Made by a program: the position numbers and the translations under genes. Under the pieces are notes generated by a model. The model ran no database searches. It was not told the DNA's origin and saw only the letters and a list, made by a program, of their open reading frames with translations. Positions 51,401 through 53,394 of a stretch of DNA of 64,000 nt are shown here, one piece after another. This DNA comes from Acanthaster planci. Taxonomy: Eukaryota; Echinodermata; Asteroidea; Valvatida; Acanthasteridae. The stretch is from contig NW_019091631.1 in the NCBI RefSeq assembly GCF_001949145.1, forward strand, positions 11,267 through 75,266. Direction: 5' to 3'. How positions within the stretch are numbered: the first letter of the stretch is position 1; each line of letters opens with the position of its first letter.

Positions 51401-53394
51401 TTTTTTTTTTTTTTTTTTGGAAAAGGGAATTTTTTTTTACCTGGGACAGTTTTCAGATACAAAGATACCAGCCTGACAACCTGCAGTGGTCTCCCGATCT
51501 TGGTAGCTAGTGGGTACTGTCACTGAAAATCTCAGCGTTGTATTCGAGTCCATCACAGGTCCTTTTACAAGTCCAGTCATAAGTCCCTCCGTGAGACCAG
51601 TCATAAGAAGCAGGATGAAGAATGACGATGGAATGCGTTTTGTCACAGTTCATTTTGAGTTGGACTAAGACTAGATGACTCACGATGGACTTGATCACAG
51701 CGGGATCGTTCTTTCAAAAACAGAAGTTAAGTTTACCGTTTGTCTAAGTTCAGTTCTGAAAAGTCCCCAACTCTATCGCATCTTTTTTAATGAACTGTGT
51801 GGCAGGTTGTGGCACGCAGTCCGCATCCACGGGACCAACCTGCTCCTGGTGGTGACCGAAGCTGGCTGTGAAGCTTGTCCCAACCAACTGGTCACCCAAG
51901 CACCGGAGGAACCAGGACCTGATATCCTTTATTTCCATGTCAGACTTTTGTATTTGACAAAGATAATCCCTTTGAGCCAACTGTAGCTGTTGCTTTGTGA
52001 ATTTTTGTAAGGTTCTCATGCGTGAAATTGCACAACTCATTCCTGACAACCTGACTTGCAGCGGTCGTACTTACCGTCTTATGCGTTGCAGTCAACTCAT
52101 TTCAACCTAATCAAACAGACAGCGTTGGAGACGTTGTCGCACCGTGCCTTCTGGGGTTTTCCAGTAGTATCTTACGATCTTTTGTGTACTACTTCTATGA
52201 AAATTGGACTTAGTCTCATGAAATGCCCGAAAAGACAGGTCAGCAAACAGGTATGCTTGTCCTATTGATGTGTTCCATGATTGAAACAAAAAACCTTGTC
52301 AGACTGCATTGAACGTTAAATATGTACTAATCGTGAGTGTCTGTACACGCATGCCACAATTCTGAACAATTGGGCATGGGACAGCCAGGTGCTGAGGGGA
52401 AATCCACCTGCCCCCCCCCATCCTGAATGTCTGAAATTGTCTAACTCTTTAAGGGCTAAGGTCAAAGATCAGAAGTCAAATCTCATCTCATAACGAGATG
52501 AAACGACTCTGGTATCAGCCTTGTTTCACACTGATGCAGGAACATAAAGGTGCTGACAAATTTGGTTCTTATTTTCTTTGACTGCTGGGGATGTGTGCGT
52601 GCACGTGAAGGTCCCAACCCATGCGAAGCAGCCAAACATCCCCGCTATCGCAAGAGACCCACCGAACACTGCTACGATTTCAGCCCCAATGTGAGTGAAG
52701 GTCACTGAACCCAGACCATAATGGGTACTTCAACACAAAGTCATACAGCTGAGGAAGTAGCACTGACTAGTAACAACTAATGAACTTGTAGACAGTTTTT
52801 CAAAATGGGTACACATTTTAATCGGGGTATCTGTGGTGTTTTCTTCTTTAAAAAAGATTGATATTTTGCAGTGATTAGACGCTGAACCCTCCAAATGTGT
52901 CAAGTATTTGGAAATTGATAATATGCTTGTTAGTTCCTTGTTTGAAGCAGTCTCTCATATTTTAGGTGCATTTTGTCTGCATTTCACAAACTGAACGCTT
53001 GAAAGCCATTTCAGTTGGGGTCCAGGTTTTGGGAGAAAAAATATGACAAGTTAAGGCCCACTGTCATTCTAACCCTAACCCAGATTAGAGGTATGTTTGA
53101 TCTCAATGAGTCGTTGTTTGCAATTGAGCTACTTAGATAAAGTCTTGATTAAGAGCATCTTTATATGAGCATCTGAGCAACTCGGGCAAAGTCGAAATTT
53201 CATCTCTTAGTACTGTCTGATCCCGTCTGTGTCTCTGTTTCAGTTTTTGACCTTTCACCTCTCTTTCCTCCATCCCTCGCCTCATCCTCCAGGAGTCGTA
53301 TACCGATTGCAGTTCGGCGTCCGTCTTGAGATTGAATGTGGGCCTTCTCCTAGCCCTTCAGCTTCTGCTCCTCATCGCGACCAGGGAGATTTAA
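373..53394 (+). CDS. cacna2d: Voltage-gated calcium channel alpha2delta subunit (38 coding exons, 5' end outside window)
   Basis: Alpha2delta proteins are extracellular, membrane-anchored auxiliary subunits of high-voltage-activated calcium channels. They raise surface expression of the pore subunit and shape its current. Joining the 38 exons listed separately gives 3,087 nt, exactly 1,028 codons plus a TAA at 53392-53394, with every junction phase agreeing. In order along the partial protein: VWA_N-like region (about 1-160), RRR motif (164-166), VWA domain with MIDAS DTSGS (184-188) and TDGG (297-300), Cache-like region (about 380-800), C-terminal VGCC_alpha2 region with paired cysteines, and a hydrophobic tail that looks like a GPI signal. 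Vertebrate family members are about 1,090-1,150 residues, so roughly 60-100 N-terminal residues, including the signal peptide, lie upstream. RRR, the alignable splice-insert sites and the overall sequence favour the alpha2delta-1/2 group over alpha2delta-3. Family is recognised from memory of the proteins, not from a search. Confidence 0.95.
1510..1569 (+). CDS. cacna2d: cacna2d exon 2
   Basis: It has 20 codons, phase 0/0, acceptor caacag and donor gtaagt. The peptide (RIVVALETAYKK...) is helical and fits the family's charged VWA_N helix. It contains an NAS sequon. The 1,039-bp intron that follows has a short hairpin at 1855-1890 and otherwise nothing seen. Confidence 0.85.
2609..2744 (+). 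CDS. cacna2d: cacna2d exon 3
   Basis: Acceptor cccacag, donor gtaatg, ends after one base of a codon. It encodes the conserved VQIPTDIWVG segment; the family motif is a run like HIPTDIY just before the VWA domain. The NLT and NHS sequons fit a heavily glycosylated extracellular protein. Confidence 0.92.
3492..3623 (+). CDS. cacna2d: cacna2d exon 4
   Basis: Acceptor acccag, donor gtatgt, phase 1/1. It encodes the highly conserved LLWQYFGSADGFYRSYPG block, diagnostic of alpha2delta proteins (the vertebrate form is LLWQVFGSATGLARYYP). The preceding residues DEVFRENYQKDP also match. The 3,462-bp intron that follows holds a local duplication (4688-5391) and a foldback element (about 6793-6944). 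Confidence 0.96.
4688..5391 (+). repeat. Local segmental duplication in cacna2d intron 4
   Basis: A 100-bp block at 4688-4787 recurs at 5207-5306 with about one difference. A second block (about 85 bp) at 5074-5160 recurs at 5307-5391 with a few differences. A 35-bp word at about 5139-5173 is repeated immediately at about 5174-5209. The near identity points to recent events. Confidence 0.9.
6793..6944. mobile_element. Foldback MITE, copy 1 (CCAAT-containing palindrome)
   Basis: The left arm (tgcgccaccaagagtttgca from 6801) is nearly the reverse complement of the right arm ending at 6935. Each arm has a CCAATCAC/GTGATTGG word. The same element occurs at 62271-62438 and 62852-63025. The outer left end is degraded here. 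Confidence 0.85.
7086..7149 (+). CDS. cacna2d: cacna2d exon 5 (RRR motif)
   Basis: Acceptor ctgtgtag, donor gtaagt, phase 1/2. It encodes AAKWMTTT...YDVRRRGW. The third arginine of the RRR triplet is the residue known from rat alpha2delta-1 (R217) to be required for gabapentin binding; alpha2delta-3 and -4 lack the intact triplet. The following intron contains an inverted-repeat element at 8492-8663. Confidence 0.95.
8492..8663. mobile_element. Inverted-repeat element (about 170 bp)
   Basis: Arms of about 45 bp begin with taatgggagactttgaga and its inverse tctcaaagtctcccatta, and extend imperfectly through ctggtcc/ggactgg. No coding content. A family cannot be assigned. Confidence 0.75.
9232..9282 (+). 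CDS. cacna2d: cacna2d exon 6 (start of VWA domain)
   Basis: Acceptor caacag, donor gtgagt, phase 2/2. It encodes YIQAASSPKNVMILIDT, the first beta strand of the VWA domain ending in the first aspartate of the MIDAS. The next intron (595 bp) contains an imperfect inverted repeat around 9551-9690. Confidence 0.96.
9878..9977 (+). CDS. cacna2d: cacna2d exon 7 (MIDAS)
   Basis: Acceptor tttgcag, donor gtgagt, phase 2/0. Joined to exon 6 it gives D-T-S-G-S, a complete DxSxS metal-ion-dependent adhesion site, then helix residues and LGNDDFVNVAY. An intact MIDAS is needed for channel trafficking in alpha2delta-1 and -2. Confidence 0.96.
10033..10190 (+). mobile_element. Possible tRNA-derived SINE
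   Basis: A B-box-like gggttcagttccc (10089-10101) follows an A-box-like region by a tRNA-sized gap. The sequence downstream ends in ctctggggtttcccc, a motif also found next to the minus-strand tRNA-like head at 38508-38712. Ends and duplications are not defined. Confidence 0.45.
10351..10419 (+). CDS. cacna2d: cacna2d exon 8
   Basis: It has 23 codons, phase 0/0, acceptor catgcag and donor gtaagt. It encodes FNSTSHIVGCFDTFVQANLR, matching the vertebrate segment FNSN...CFQHLVQANVRNK. No other feature is seen in the 729-bp intron that follows. Confidence 0.95.
11149..11238 (+). CDS. cacna2d: cacna2d exon 9
   Basis: It has 30 codons, phase 0/0, acceptor ctgtcag and donor gtgggg. The peptide ends AVFKEGLEKAFEAFRK, the VWA helix that follows the conserved gly-rich turn. 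The 694-bp intron shows no further element. Confidence 0.95.
11933..12067 (+). CDS. cacna2d: cacna2d exon 10
   Basis: It has 45 codons, phase 0/0, acceptor gccacag and donor gtgagt. It encodes CHQVILIFTDGGEAD, where FTDGG carries the second MIDAS-loop aspartate typical of VWA domains, followed by IFEKYN. The 564-bp intron after it is unremarkable. Confidence 0.96.
12632..12713 (+). CDS. cacna2d: cacna2d exon 11
   Basis: Acceptor ttgaaag, donor gtgggt, phase 0/1. It encodes IRVFVFKVGTD...VREMACSNKG, equivalent to vertebrate VRVFTFSVG...WMACENKG. The intron behind it contains the TTAA-flanked foldback element 13505-14003 and a tRNA-like element at 14086-14222. Confidence 0.95.
13505..14003. 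mobile_element. TTAA-flanked foldback element (about 490 bp)
   Basis: The two halves are inverted copies about 210-240 bp long, from AGTGTACCTCTAAGGAAA on the left to its inverse at 13980-13999. TTAA lies directly outside both ends (13505-13508 and 14000-14003), as piggyBac-type insertion would leave. Its ends differ from those of the 48-kb element, so it is a different family. Confidence 0.85.
14086..14222 (+). mobile_element. tRNA-like sequence enclosed by a 14-bp perfect inverted repeat
   Basis: taaagatgaacaaa (14086-14099) and tttgttcatcttta (14209-14222) are perfect inverse copies. Between them lies a 73-nt tRNA-like sequence (14131-14203). Confidence 0.7.
14131..14203 (+). tRNA. tRNA-like sequence, probably a pseudogene or SINE/MITE head
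   Basis: An A box (tagttcagttgg) and a perfect B box (ggttcaagtcc, 14182-14192) are correctly spaced. The acceptor stem pairs in six of seven positions counting one wobble, and a T7 run follows as a possible polymerase III terminator. The T stem pairs poorly and the anticodon loop lacks U33, so a functional tRNA is unlikely. Confidence 0.45.
14284..14333 (+). CDS. cacna2d: cacna2d exon 12
   Basis: Acceptor ttaacag, donor gtaaga, phase 1/0. It encodes YFSNIQSFGAVRLTTL, the last strand and helix of the VWA domain (vertebrate YYYEIPSIGAIRINTQ). The following intron has an inverted-repeat element at 14392-14568. Confidence 0.95.
14392..14568. mobile_element. Inverted-repeat element with a gttcatac/gaaagcgaa end
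   Basis: The left end taaggttagttcatact...gaaagcgaa is the approximate inverse of the right end ttcgcttttgcacaatgtatgaaccggccttta. A related piece (gaaagcgaa...tttgacgtcacgaa) is at 61371-61450. Confidence 0.65.
15124..15207 (+). CDS. cacna2d: cacna2d exon 13
   Basis: It has 28 codons, phase 0/0, acceptor ccttcag and donor gtgagg. It encodes DYVPVLSRPMVLSG and QWSDIYLDVL, matching the vertebrate LGRPMVL...QWTNVYLDAL link between the VWA and Cache regions. The next intron is 440 bp with nothing seen. Confidence 0.95.
15648..15704 (+). CDS. cacna2d: cacna2d exon 14
   Basis: It has 19 codons, phase 0/0, acceptor tcccag and donor gtaaga. It encodes GLGMMTTLTRPVYNKTGEN with an NKT sequon. It aligns with vertebrate LGLVITGTLPVFNITGQN, directly before a known alternatively spliced stretch. 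Confidence 0.93.
16587..16607 (+). CDS. cacna2d: cacna2d exon 15, a 21-nt microexon
   Basis: Seven codons (NVNSTKQ), phase 0/0, acceptor ttgaag and weak donor gtattg. Including it makes TGEN-NVNSTKQ-NQQML exactly the same length as vertebrate TGQN-ENKTNLK-NQLIL. This supplies seven residues otherwise missing and preserves an N-glycosylation sequon. The weak donor suggests it could be optional. The 2,102-bp intron that follows has no assigned element. Confidence 0.72.
18710..18784 (+). CDS. cacna2d: cacna2d exon 16
   Basis: It has 25 codons, phase 0/0, acceptor tcatcag and donor gtaatg. It encodes NQQMLAVVGTDITTKNMEDT, the conserved LGVMGVDV strand of the first Cache-like domain. It is followed by a 7.6-kb intron. 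Confidence 0.94.
22075..22397. mobile_element. Inverted-repeat element (323 bp) enclosing a tRNA-like sequence
   Basis: The ends tactaacccgtgaaacctgg (from 22075) and the inverse of the segment ending at 22397 agree in 20 of 21 bases. A minus-strand tRNA-like segment lies in the middle. No coding content. Confidence 0.8.
22203..22277 (-). tRNA. tRNA-like sequence on minus strand, probably non-functional
   Basis: On the minus strand, an A-box-like tagcttagttggt and a perfect B box ggttcgaatcc (complement of 22215-22225) are spaced as in tRNA. A five-pair anticodon stem can be drawn but its loop lacks U33, and the acceptor stem is not convincing. Confidence 0.4.
25096..25395. mobile_element. 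Terminal-inverted-repeat element with CAGGGTTCCTGCA ends (300 bp)
   Basis: The left end CAGGGTTCCTGCA and the right end TGCAGGAACCCTG are perfect inverses. Both ends are flanked by aaatca (25090-25095 and 25396-25401), a likely target duplication. The interior repeats variants of tggaaaagtcatgg. The termini resemble hAT-type elements, but hAT duplications are normally 8 bp. Confidence 0.75.
26399..26473 (+). CDS. cacna2d: cacna2d exon 17
   Basis: It has 25 codons, phase 0/0, acceptor ccatag and donor gtaatt. It encodes IGPEGYAFGINSNGYILLHP, equivalent to vertebrate CPNGYYFAIDPNGYVLLHP, the signature of the Cache fold next to the gabapentin pocket. Exon 18 lies 9.6 kb downstream. Confidence 0.96.
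26643..26765. repeat. Short inverted-repeat element, copy A
   Basis: The left part gtgtctaaat...ttggctgcggcttga is the approximate inverse of tcaagccacagccaagtat...tgacaaggc. The same arrangement, with ctatgg...gccacttgccat...gagttg in the centre, is found at 37558-37690. Confidence 0.6.
29141..29383. mobile_element. MITE with 41-bp terminal inverted repeats
   Basis: The arms 29141-29182 and 29343-29383 (starting gggtcattccatgaggttgg and ending ccaacctcatggaattaccc) are inverse copies with only a few differences. agtc occurs directly outside each end and could be a 4-bp target duplication. No coding content. Confidence 0.8.
31367..31390 (+). CDS. cacna2d: Candidate alternative 24-nt exon of cacna2d
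   Basis: Eight in-frame codons (EEIEAILE) bounded by a pyrimidine tract plus atatag and by gtatac. If spliced between exons 17 and 18 it keeps phase 0/0. The site corresponds to where vertebrate alpha2delta-1 carries an optional insert after its LHPNLQPK segment. There is no homology to that insert, so this rests on position, splice sites and frame only. Confidence 0.33.
33923..34083. mobile_element. Inverted-repeat element with CATTGGTGGCGGAA ends
   Basis: The 14-bp perfect inverse ends are 33923-33936 and 34070-34083. The interior is C-rich on the left with a ggggggcactgcc block. A loosely similar block at about 56,260-56,450 may belong to the same broad type. Confidence 0.6.
36076..36147 (+). 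CDS. cacna2d: cacna2d exon 18
   Basis: It has 24 codons, phase 0/0, acceptor tccag and donor gtgagt. It encodes LGYLTEPPNVDFLEVE, aligning with vertebrate SQEPVTLDFLDAE. The intron after it contains a hAT-like element (36255-36698). Confidence 0.93.
36255..36698. mobile_element. hAT-like non-autonomous element (444 bp)
   Basis: Ends TAGGGCTGTG and CTCAGCCCTA are inverse with one mismatch. Outside them lie cttgaccc (36247-36254) and cttcaccc (36699-36706), an 8-bp target duplication with one mismatch, typical of hAT. Subterminal gaatatttgatcg/cgatcaaat words are also inverted. No transposase. Confidence 0.75.
37133..37204 (+). CDS. cacna2d: cacna2d exon 19
   Basis: It has 24 codons, phase 0/0, acceptor tgtaaag and donor gtaagt. 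It encodes LRINMIDQKTGQTTMYTP, equivalent to vertebrate IRNKMIDGESGEKTFRT. Confidence 0.93.
37418..37479 (+). CDS. cacna2d: cacna2d exon 20
   Basis: Acceptor ctacag, donor gtaagc, phase 0/2. It encodes RYLEFVNMTYSYTFIEN, matching the vertebrate RYIDKGNRTYTWTPVNGT block. It has an NMT and an NTT sequon. The 524-bp intron that follows holds a repeat copy at 37558-37690. Confidence 0.92.
37558..37690. repeat. Short inverted-repeat element, copy B
   Basis: It is similar to 26643-26765: gaatttcttggct...gggcttga on the left, tcaacctacagccaagaaacttgg on the right, and a shared centre with gccacttgccattgagttg. Confidence 0.6.
38004..38074 (+). CDS. cacna2d: cacna2d exon 21
   Basis: Acceptor ggtgcag, donor gtaagc, phase 2/1. 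It encodes SVAIAQPNFGLWEWGVSNDF, corresponding to the YSLALVLP strand and following loop of the Cache region. The 745-bp intron after it contains a tRNA-derived SINE on the minus strand. Confidence 0.9.
38508..38712 (-). mobile_element. Possible tRNA-derived SINE, minus strand
   Basis: On the minus strand a tRNA-like head has a B-box-like gggtttgattccc, then a body with ctctggggttttgcc and gggttttcctcccacctcc. The body motif recalls the tail of the element at 10033-10190. Ends are not defined. Confidence 0.5.
38820..38874 (+). CDS. cacna2d: cacna2d exon 22
   Basis: Acceptor ccacag, donor gtaagt, phase 1/2. It encodes EFEAINIKRDDRSLLIAPW, whose end matches vertebrate TFIAPRDYC. No feature is seen in the 668-bp intron that follows. 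Confidence 0.9.
39543..39658 (+). CDS. cacna2d: cacna2d exon 23
   Basis: Acceptor caacag, donor gtaagt, phase 2/1. It encodes VFCGDHIGQEGMLATYNITK and IQEAIKDLANND. The cysteine aligns with the conserved one after IAPRDY. NIT is a sequon. The 1,512-bp intron after it shows nothing I can assign. Confidence 0.92.
41171..41270 (+). CDS. cacna2d: cacna2d exon 24
   Basis: Acceptor ttgcag, donor gtaaga, phase 1/2. It encodes CDNTMVRKLLVDANVTKQVV then EYWKN, aligning with vertebrate [24 protein letters not shown]. NVT is a sequon. Confidence 0.95.
41844..41906 (+). CDS. cacna2d: cacna2d exon 25
   Basis: Acceptor cctcag, donor gtaact, phase 2/2. It encodes FKGVIFNAIATHGGLTRIYP, equivalent to vertebrate [20 protein letters not shown], a strongly conserved strand-turn of the second Cache-like domain. 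The next intron (683 bp) has a short inverted repeat around 42080-42165. Confidence 0.95.
42590..42708 (+). CDS. cacna2d: cacna2d exon 26
   Basis: Acceptor cctcag, donor gtgggt, phase 2/1. It encodes AFQDPWDQPYYHRAL and NNYVFAAPYNS. The latter matches vertebrate DNYVFTAPYFNKS almost residue for residue. Confidence 0.96.
43192..43281 (+). CDS. cacna2d: cacna2d exon 27
   Basis: Acceptor gcttag, donor gtaagc, phase 1/1. It encodes DGVTLPVNESYWTPVMVSKA. The VMVSKAV segment matches vertebrate IMVSKAVEIY. The following intron contains a 35-bp minisatellite and the assembly gap. Confidence 0.95.
43331..43978 (+). repeat. 35-bp minisatellite interrupted by an assembly gap
   Basis: Copies of a 35-bp unit (core gacactaacaatgacgtt) flank the N run 43361-43821: one before it and about four nearly identical copies after it, differing at gttgag/gtttag and atcgat/atcaat. 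The gap lies inside the array, so the true copy number in this intron is unknown. Confidence 0.93.
44277..44338 (+). CDS. cacna2d: cacna2d exon 28
   Basis: Acceptor attcag, donor gtgaga, phase 1/0. It encodes VVAVSLDPGEFNDMWIGRTK, equivalent to vertebrate AVVGIKIDVNSWIENF. The next intron carries a SINE at 44906-45103. Confidence 0.93.
44906..45103 (-). mobile_element. tRNA-derived SINE, minus strand
   Basis: On the minus strand it has a tRNA-like head with A-box-like tggccaagtggttaggg and a perfect B box ggttcgaatcc (complement of 45038-45048). A body follows containing the complement of ggtgaagtggcttgccaagg and gccagtccatcacaggtt, motifs widespread in invertebrate SINEs. Confidence 0.75.
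45215..45259 (+). CDS. cacna2d: cacna2d exon 29
   Basis: It has 15 codons, phase 0/0, acceptor atgcag and donor gtgagt. The peptide AYYTFESEKQSCLNE supplies one of the cysteines corresponding to the vertebrate CAGPVCDC cluster. The 506-bp intron shows nothing notable. Confidence 0.85.
45766..45837 (+). CDS. cacna2d: cacna2d exon 30
   Basis: It has 24 codons, phase 0/0, acceptor ttgcag and donor gtaagt. It encodes SVQCYLLDDGGFIVATNQEV, matching vertebrate DCVILDDGGFLLMANH. A piggyBac-derived frame opens within 20 bp of its donor. Confidence 0.96.
45854..46957 (+). CDS. piggyBac-family transposase, N-terminally truncated, catalytic residues altered
   Basis: An uninterrupted 367-codon frame inside cacna2d intron 30. 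Family resemblance (DDE_Tnp_1_7) is clear from LQSLHFNDN (34-42), KFYGRLRF (84-91), RFGIKMYKLC (101-110), FKIYTGQ and GGIDKSDQ (264-271). piggyBac enzymes excise and reinsert DNA at TTAA. Homology starts near residue 17, so roughly the first 100 residues of a normal transposase are missing, and no C-terminal cysteine-rich domain is recognisable after residue 345. The usual DE of the first catalytic motif reads ED (79-80), and the usual MDN of the second reads LNR (157-159), so the second aspartate is Asn158; D267 and D270 are kept. Base composition is much more GC-rich than the surrounding intron. The start codon is arbitrary. Likely a dead or co-opted fragment. Confidence 0.88.
   Translation: MSQKINTPLKPLPLLKMSLFPSVMPRDRFLAILQSLHFNDNTAMPDDCTDRLFKVRPVVDHLAQKFATVYVPQRDISVEDSLLKFYGRLRFATYNPRKRARFGIKMYKLCQSTGSAAGYCYNFKIYTGQRKGDLPATTQVVMDLVNDLSGKGYNLALNRAFSSPDLFRRLHNQKFNVVGNTMANRKGMPKDLQSIKLKRGETAFRSADLGVSGSLLAMVWQDKRNIRMLSTMHTADIPGTGKQDRMGQEKQKPTCVIEYNALMGGIDKSDQLVANHRATRKSLKWYKKLFFYLLDLTLVNSYAVYLAVGHRLSFLDYRLSLVRELLFDESLKRKHKRNNKKKIREKEVLSKYLSVCVFLCVLDFIGF
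45879..47596 (+). mobile_element. piggyBac-like element remnant
   Basis: The transposase frame is followed by about 640 bp of noncoding sequence ending in ggcaacaagtgg and TTAA (47593-47596). Read inward from the right, the end is CCACTTGTTGCCGGGTGC. It matches the ends of the TTAA-flanked element at 48256-48843. The left end is uncertain: a TTAA lies at 45879-45882, but the expected left terminal repeat is absent or decayed, consistent with loss of the 5' part of the transposase gene. Confidence 0.7.
47683..47702 (+). repeat. Extra piggyBac-type terminal repeat relic
   Basis: caccggcatcaagtggttag, read on the other strand, is a further variant of the CCACTTGNTGCCGG terminus, about 100 bp beyond the right end of the transposase element. 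It ends in TTAG rather than TTAA. It may be a leftover of an older or nested insertion. Confidence 0.5.
48158..48228 (+). CDS. cacna2d: cacna2d exon 31
   Basis: Acceptor tcccag, donor gtgagt, phase 0/2. It encodes VGSFFGLIDGDVMLDLKNKT, matching vertebrate IGRFFGEIDPSLMRHLVN. It lies between the piggyBac remnant and a related non-autonomous element that begins 24 bp after its end. Confidence 0.96.
48256..48843. mobile_element. Non-autonomous piggyBac-like element (588 bp) flanked by TTAA
   Basis: The target duplication TTAA is at 48252-48255 and 48844-48847. The left end is GCACTTCCTGCCGGGGACAC. The right end, reversed, is TCACTTCATGCCGGGGCAC. It has no transposase. Its right 250 bp is recognisably related to the right end of the neighbouring piggyBac remnant: both contain tgaatttttgaag followed by ttttgaaaa, and both have an ataacac/gtaacac...caat...ggggctct-like block. 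It is therefore a deletion-type derivative or close relative of that family. Confidence 0.85.
48965..49835 (+). repeat. Degenerate tandem repeat based on ATCAATATTTC
   Basis: Words such as gatcaatattc, gatcaacattc, gtcaatatttc and atcagtatttc recur at irregular 25-40-bp spacing through most of the intron before exon 32, often followed by cattgcct-like words. This looks like a strongly decayed minisatellite. The middle (about 49,200-49,700) is less regular. Confidence 0.5.
49839..49920 (+). CDS. cacna2d: cacna2d exon 32
   Basis: Acceptor cccttag, donor gtaagt, phase 2/0. It encodes MTMNDFQAACPRQKDGAG, equivalent to vertebrate YDYQSVCEPG...GAG. It supplies the conserved cysteine. Confidence 0.94.
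50193..50245 (+). CDS. cacna2d: cacna2d exon 33
   Basis: Acceptor tttaacag, donor gtaagc, phase 0/2. It encodes PTLSDVMNFNTWAVTAAW, matching vertebrate VPSIADILQIGWWATAAAW. It is part of the VGCC_alpha2 region. Confidence 0.95.
50602..50660 (+). CDS. cacna2d: cacna2d exon 34
   Basis: Acceptor gcacag, donor gtaagt, phase 2/1. It encodes SFLRHFLYDMLFLGISDLT, equivalent to the hydrophobic vertebrate SILQQFLLSLTFP segment. Confidence 0.93.
51052..51178 (+). CDS. cacna2d: cacna2d exon 35
   Basis: Acceptor tttgtag, donor gtatag, phase 1/2. It encodes ANVSCIKILKQYFYGDAWNT and then LIDCGDCSR, matching vertebrate SCITEQTQYFF...LDCGNCSR with both cysteine positions. The 627-bp intron has a poly-T run at about 51,400-51,420 and nothing else clear. 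Confidence 0.95.
51806..51921 (+). CDS. cacna2d: cacna2d exon 36
   Basis: Acceptor tggcag, phase 2 at the start. It encodes LWHAVRIHGTNLLLVVTEAG then CEACPNQLV, equivalent to vertebrate IFHGEKLMNTNLIFIMVES...CPCDTRLL. No GT donor fits the required phase. The coding segment ends at G51921, directly before ATATCCTTT, the consensus of U12-type 5' splice sites. Confidence 0.88.
51922..52604 (+). other. cacna2d: U12-type (AT-AC) intron of cacna2d
   Basis: The 5' splice site ATATCCTTT (51922-51930) is a perfect match to the minor-spliceosome consensus. Near the 3' end, TTCTTTGACT (52573-52582) resembles the U12 branch site TTCCTTRACT with A52581 as branch adenosine, 23 nt from a terminal AC (52603-52604). 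Using these ends keeps frame and joins EEPGP to GEGPNPCE. An AG at 52609-52610 is an alternative acceptor that also keeps frame and omits two residues. Confidence 0.8.
52605..52690 (+). CDS. cacna2d: cacna2d exon 37
   Basis: It encodes GPNPCEAAKHPRYRKRPTEH and CYDFSPN, matching vertebrate [22 protein letters not shown]. It ends at donor gtgagt, phase 1/0. The start is 52605 for an AC acceptor or 52611 for the in-frame AG acceptor. Confidence 0.9.
53293..53394 (+). CDS. cacna2d: cacna2d last coding exon (38), GPI-signal-like tail
   Basis: Acceptor ctccag, phase 0, stop TAA at 53392-53394. It encodes ESYTDCSS, equivalent to vertebrate DYTDCGG at the known GPI-attachment region, followed by a hydrophobic run (VGLLLALQLLLLIA) and a short TREI end. 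This fits removal of the tail and GPI anchoring, as described for vertebrate alpha2delta subunits. Confidence 0.94.
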   Translation, partial: ESYTDCSSASVLRLNVGLLLALQLLLLIATREI

